A stretch of 64,000 nucleotides of DNA from Baylisascaris procyonis (Eukaryota; Nematoda; Chromadorea; Rhabditida; Ascarididae). The position numbers and the translations under genes are program-made. Position 1 is the stretch's first letter, and every line of letters starts with the position of its first letter. Below are positions 49,627 through 64,000 of the stretch, piece after piece. The stretch lies in NCBI GenBank assembly GCA_037389465.1, contig JAZARR010000164.1:2548501-2612500 (forward strand). The letters run 5' to 3'. The notes under the pieces were generated by a model. It did no database searches and was not told where the DNA came from. It worked only from the letters and a program-made list of their open reading frames with translations.

Positions 49627-49755
49627 TTCGGCTCAGTCCGAACAGGGCTAAAGACGTGCTCTTGTGCATGTTCATCTGAGCATTCTTGCCGCAATTGTTG
49701 CATCGCTTCTTTTCATACGTTATTATCGATGGACTGTTTCGTCGTCGATGAGGAA
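49627..49755 (+). other. Cys-rich exon candidate with strong donor
   Basis: After ATTCATCAG the frame is open for 43 codons with seven cysteines, including TCSCACSSEHSCRNCC, then FVVDEE and the strong donor GTAAGT in phase 0. The opposite strand is open too (49529-49789). No matching neighbour exon was found, so this is only a candidate. Confidence 0.25.
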
Positions 49756-51616
49756 GTAAGTTTGATATTCCAAAATTTTTTTTTTGCACTTCTAAATCTT
49801 TCTGTTTCGTCTGTTAAAACTCATCTCATAGTATGTAATAATTTGGCGGCATTAACCATTGCTAAAGATGTATAATATATTGATAAGGTACTGGTAGCTG
49901 AAACGTTGCGCTGTGGAGTAATATGATATTTTTCTTCTTTTATATGATGGTTAGCAAAAACCATATTAGGACGTATAGCTTGAACTCAGTACAAAATTTC
50001 AACTTATCATCTCACAGACTGCTGCAATTAAAGTCAGCGACAGAATAAATTGCACTCTACGATAAGTGCCACGCGTCTTTTTCTGGATTTTCAAAAAGTA
50101 GTAAAGAAGCAGTTATAAAGCAAGTGGTAGCTTAGAAGTGTTCAACGAGTAGTATTCAGTGAGGTTTGATTTATTGTATCGCATTGAGTATGTTTGTTGA
50201 TTCAAAACAAACTTCATATACGTATTAGTTTTATCCGTCAGCCTATTTTTTTTTAATCCTGTGGTGGACATGGACAAACATTCTGGCGCATTTTTGCTCT
50301 TTTTATGTATATTCGCTTAATCATTTGTTTTCGATTTTTTTAAAATATGTTCTCACTTCTGAAGTTTCATTTCTTTTCCTTATGCTGGACTATGACGCTT
50401 ATTATGTGCCTTTGCAAATTTTAATTTACAGAGTGTATTGGATGGCACTGCGTCTGTGCTTATGTCTGTCTGCGCCTCTGTCTATTTAGTTGTTGAAAAT
50501 CATTTGCACGCATCCTGTACTAAGCATATCTTCACTGTTCATCGATCTGTTCGCAAGAAAGACGATTCTTTTGTGAGAGGTTTATGCAAGCGACTGAATC
50601 ACTCAAAATAGGAGGCATTATTCAGCTCATTTTTTTATATGTAGTTAACTTTTGGAACTGTTGATCAGCAAGTGTCGGGTCATAACTACGGCACTGCAAG
50701 AAAGGCAAAACATACGTATTAACGTAATGAAATGCTGCCGTAAAACACTTTTGCAAAGCCGCACAAAAACAAAGCTATCGTCATAGCGAAAAGGGCGAGG
50801 AATATTATGATATGATCTGTTCCTCTTTGTCTTCTTTGGGAAGACATATTTTCACATTTGCATGGATTTATCCGCCTATCTACCATTTACCGCTGAACTT
50901 TCCATTAACTGAAGCACGCTTCCTCATGAAGATTCATTTCTTCTCACTGGAAGTTCCGAATTCCATTCCGTCATTCCTTTTCGAGCTGTCAGAAAAACCT
51001 CCCATACGATCCGGATATTCCGAACATGCCACTGTACTATGAATCTGATACCCTTTAAACTGTGTGATGTTTGGGTGGTTGTTTCAGTCTCTGTCTCACT
51101 TGCACTTTATGATCGGCTGTATGGAACTTTCAGCTGGTCAAGGTGATCATTAAAAGCCCAGTGCGTCGATGGTTTCTTAGCAGCTATTCGCTGTTAAGCT
51201 TAGCGCTCAGCAGCCTATATGACGCGCTCTGCAGCTGTTTGCGTCATCTATTGAGTGATTTTTATTGTGCATCAGGGTCTCCCGTCTGCGTTTCCGCCTG
51301 CAGTCTTCATTCCACTTCCCAGGAACTTAATATATAATGCTCAAGATCCCTTCAACATTTCGATCTCTACTGCATATTGCTCCGCATAATAGATAACCGC
51401 TGGATGATCTTTTCCATAAGAATGGAATCGGATATATACATTCTACACCACTGGAAATAGTATCAAATACTTGCGGTGAGATAAGTAAGCTGATAGGGAA
51501 AAGCTTTGAGGTTGCATCGAATGACCATGCTTTTCCTCCAGTCATTTCCGTGGTGCATGTATGGAATCGAAATTCTTCTTCTGATATACGAGCTTATGAC
51601 TGCAATCATCACTGTG

Positions 51617-51801
51617 TCATGATCTAACTTGAAGGTGTATCGGGGATCCACCCAATTGGAGGATACTGAAGTGAAAAGTACTGGTTTTCTCTGTTGCTGC
51701 ATGCTTAACAATATACTGTAGGCGAACGATACGAGATATATGTACATACATTTATACCTTCATCAACTTCTTCATTGATAACGTCTCCATCATTTGCGAT
51801 T
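51617..51801 (-). other. Candidate short two-exon reading on the minus strand
   Basis: On the minus strand CTTTTTTCCAG precedes 51801-51758, which ends at GATGAAG/GTATAA. A 42-nt intron ends at TTCGCCTACAG, and 51715-51617 continues in phase 0 to TGA. The product would be a short C-terminal piece containing YIVKHAATEK and LQLGGSPIHLQ. A longer minus frame (51747-51463) overlaps and competes. No family was recognised. Confidence 0.2.
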
Positions 51802-52670
51802 CTGGAAAAAAGGAAGTTGTAAACACGGGGAGATTAGTGGCGTTTCAATGTTTTAGGCGAGAATTGTTTCTTTCTTGGTTTTGAAGGTGGCAGGAGGCGA
51901 TGCTGTTGTGAGGCAAAATCTTTTCGAGTTCCCAGGAGTTGTGCGAAGCATAGCAGCAAGTTCAGAATTTTTGTGATTTTCCTACTGAAGTGAAGAGATC
52001 ATTGACTTTTTTAAATGGTGTGGGCGTTATTGCTATTCCTGAAGGCTTAGAGACGAGAGAAGGACGAGGGTATATAAAGTTGACTGGAATAAGGTTTTAT
52101 CCGGGATTTTACTCTTGCTATCCTCTCACTCAAGCATTCAATAAGGATTTCTCTGTATTCATCGAACTTAATGTGTAGAAAGCTACTGCAAAACTTTTCC
52201 TTCAAGCTTACATGTATTCGTTCTCTATCACGCATTTTCTTTTAAACTGCTTCCCAAACAAAACGTCAGCAGCGATTTCATTCGTCATTTGTTTTTAGTT
52301 AGCTCAAAAAAAAAAGAATTTGCAGAATTGTCCAAGAATTCTCACTCATTGTGTATCAATTTTCTCGGCTGTTATGCACGTATAAGCCTTTCTAACTAAG
52401 TTGGTTTTAACACCAAAGAGGACCCGTTAGATTAGCTGACAGTAAGAGTATCCTCGAGTAGCACCTTACTCTATTATTATAACCACCGCATTAAAAGTGC
52501 TATCCCAAAAAATATCAGTAATTCTGACCCTATAATCCATAAATTTGTCAGAATTGTAGGCTCTCTTTTCTCCATGGTTTCATTAAATTTTCGCTTTGAT
52601 CTTTCCCATTAGGGCAGAGTTAATCACAGAATCGTTTCACTGTGTTCGATCACTTGAAGGAAGGAATATG

Positions 52671-52695
52671 ATTGCAGAAGAGGGCATTGGTTGGG
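52671..52695 (+). promoter_or_regulatory. Acceptor 18 bases before the SLC26 start codon
   Basis: ATTGCAG ends at 52677. The 18 bases to the ATG are open in frame, but an in-frame TGA lies just upstream of the acceptor. This suits spliced-leader addition or a short 5' UTR exon; an upstream coding exon cannot be excluded. Confidence 0.4.
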
Positions 52696-63644
<10,949 letters not shown>

Positions 63645-64000
63645 GTGAGCGTTAACGTTTGTTGCAATGTGCCGACACTTGTGATGACGCATATTATAGC
63701 TCGTTGATGCAATTATCGCCTTGGTACGAGCGCTTCAGTATCGCCGGCATGTATCCAATTATCAATATGTTCTCATAATGCGGCCGCGTATCGGAAAGGC
63801 AATTAGCACTTTTCATTGTTTCTTGTAAACCACCTAGGAAGCACACCATCGAAATCCTTATCTTGTAGCCTTTTTCTATTCTAAAATCTGAAAAAGTAAC
63901 AGTAAGAAAGCTTAGTTCGTCAATGCTCAGGTAATTGGCAAAGTTATTACTGCGCTGGTCACATACAGCGCAATATTTCACATTTTGGTTACGCTTTTTC
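63645..64000. other. Start of SLC26 intron 12, running off the window
   Basis: The intron opens with GTGAGC after CGAACACAATG. No STAS exon was found in the remaining bases. A reading after ATTATAG at about 63700 is open for some 25 codons in the right phase but ends in TAA and does not resemble the family, so it is not accepted. Confidence 0.5.

Larger units (their letters stand above)
45601..52677. other. Gene-poor DNA between candidates and the SLC26 gene
   Basis: No complete gene is supported. Exon-like pieces are 47798-47905 (+), which follows TGTTTTCCAG and is open for 35 codons to TAG; 49627-49755 (+), which has seven Cys and ends at GAGGAA/GTAAGT; a GC-richer patch at 48560-48690, open on both strands; 50990-51055 (+), which reads LPYDPDIPNMPLYYESD to a stop; and 51617-51801 on the minus strand. 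They do not assemble into one model. The region just before 52678 could hold the 5' UTR or an upstream exon of the transporter. Confidence 0.4.

Noticed and set aside
63700..63780. Possible SLC26 exon 13 after ATTATAG
   Set aside because: It ends at a TAA with no STAS-like sequence and does not match the family after the RTQ motif.

Overview
This is eukaryotic nuclear DNA, AT-rich (a little under 40% GC by eye), with intron-rich genes, nematode-like 3' splice sites (TTTCAG, TTGCAG, TTTTAG) and long (AT)n and (TTTA)n microsatellites. The proteins read most like nematode versions. The cysteine-rich secreted protein resembles the ALT family of parasitic nematodes. A parasitic nematode, possibly clade III (ascarid or filarial side), is the best guess, but the species cannot be fixed from sequence alone.

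Layout: (1) 1-1212 is the tail of an upstream intron or intergenic DNA. (2) 1213-23929 (+) is the alpha subunit of the COPI coatomer (COPA), in 27 exons whose phases all agree; only the first dozen or so residues lie outside the window. (3) 23930-38575 is gene-poor DNA with several hairpins and inverted repeats and a few exon-like islands. (4) 38582-41034 (+) is a four-exon gene for a small secreted protein with ten cysteines, easily missed because every exon is short. (5) 41135-52677 is more gene-poor DNA with exon-like islands, the best at 44773-45129 and 45448-45600. (6) 52696 to the window end (+) is an SLC26/SulP anion transporter, 12 exons seen; the C-terminal STAS part lies beyond the window. 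A 341-bp solo LTR with a 4-bp target duplication sits antisense in its second intron.

The three genes share a strand but are far apart and show no sign of an operon. COPA is a housekeeping ER-Golgi transport gene, the SLC26 protein is a membrane anion transporter, and the ALT-like protein is probably exported. They need not act together. The most useful results are the hidden secreted-protein gene, the solo LTR, the strong excess of GTT 5' splice sites in COPA, one apparent GC-AG intron, and a CxxC...CxxC pair at the COPA C-terminus.
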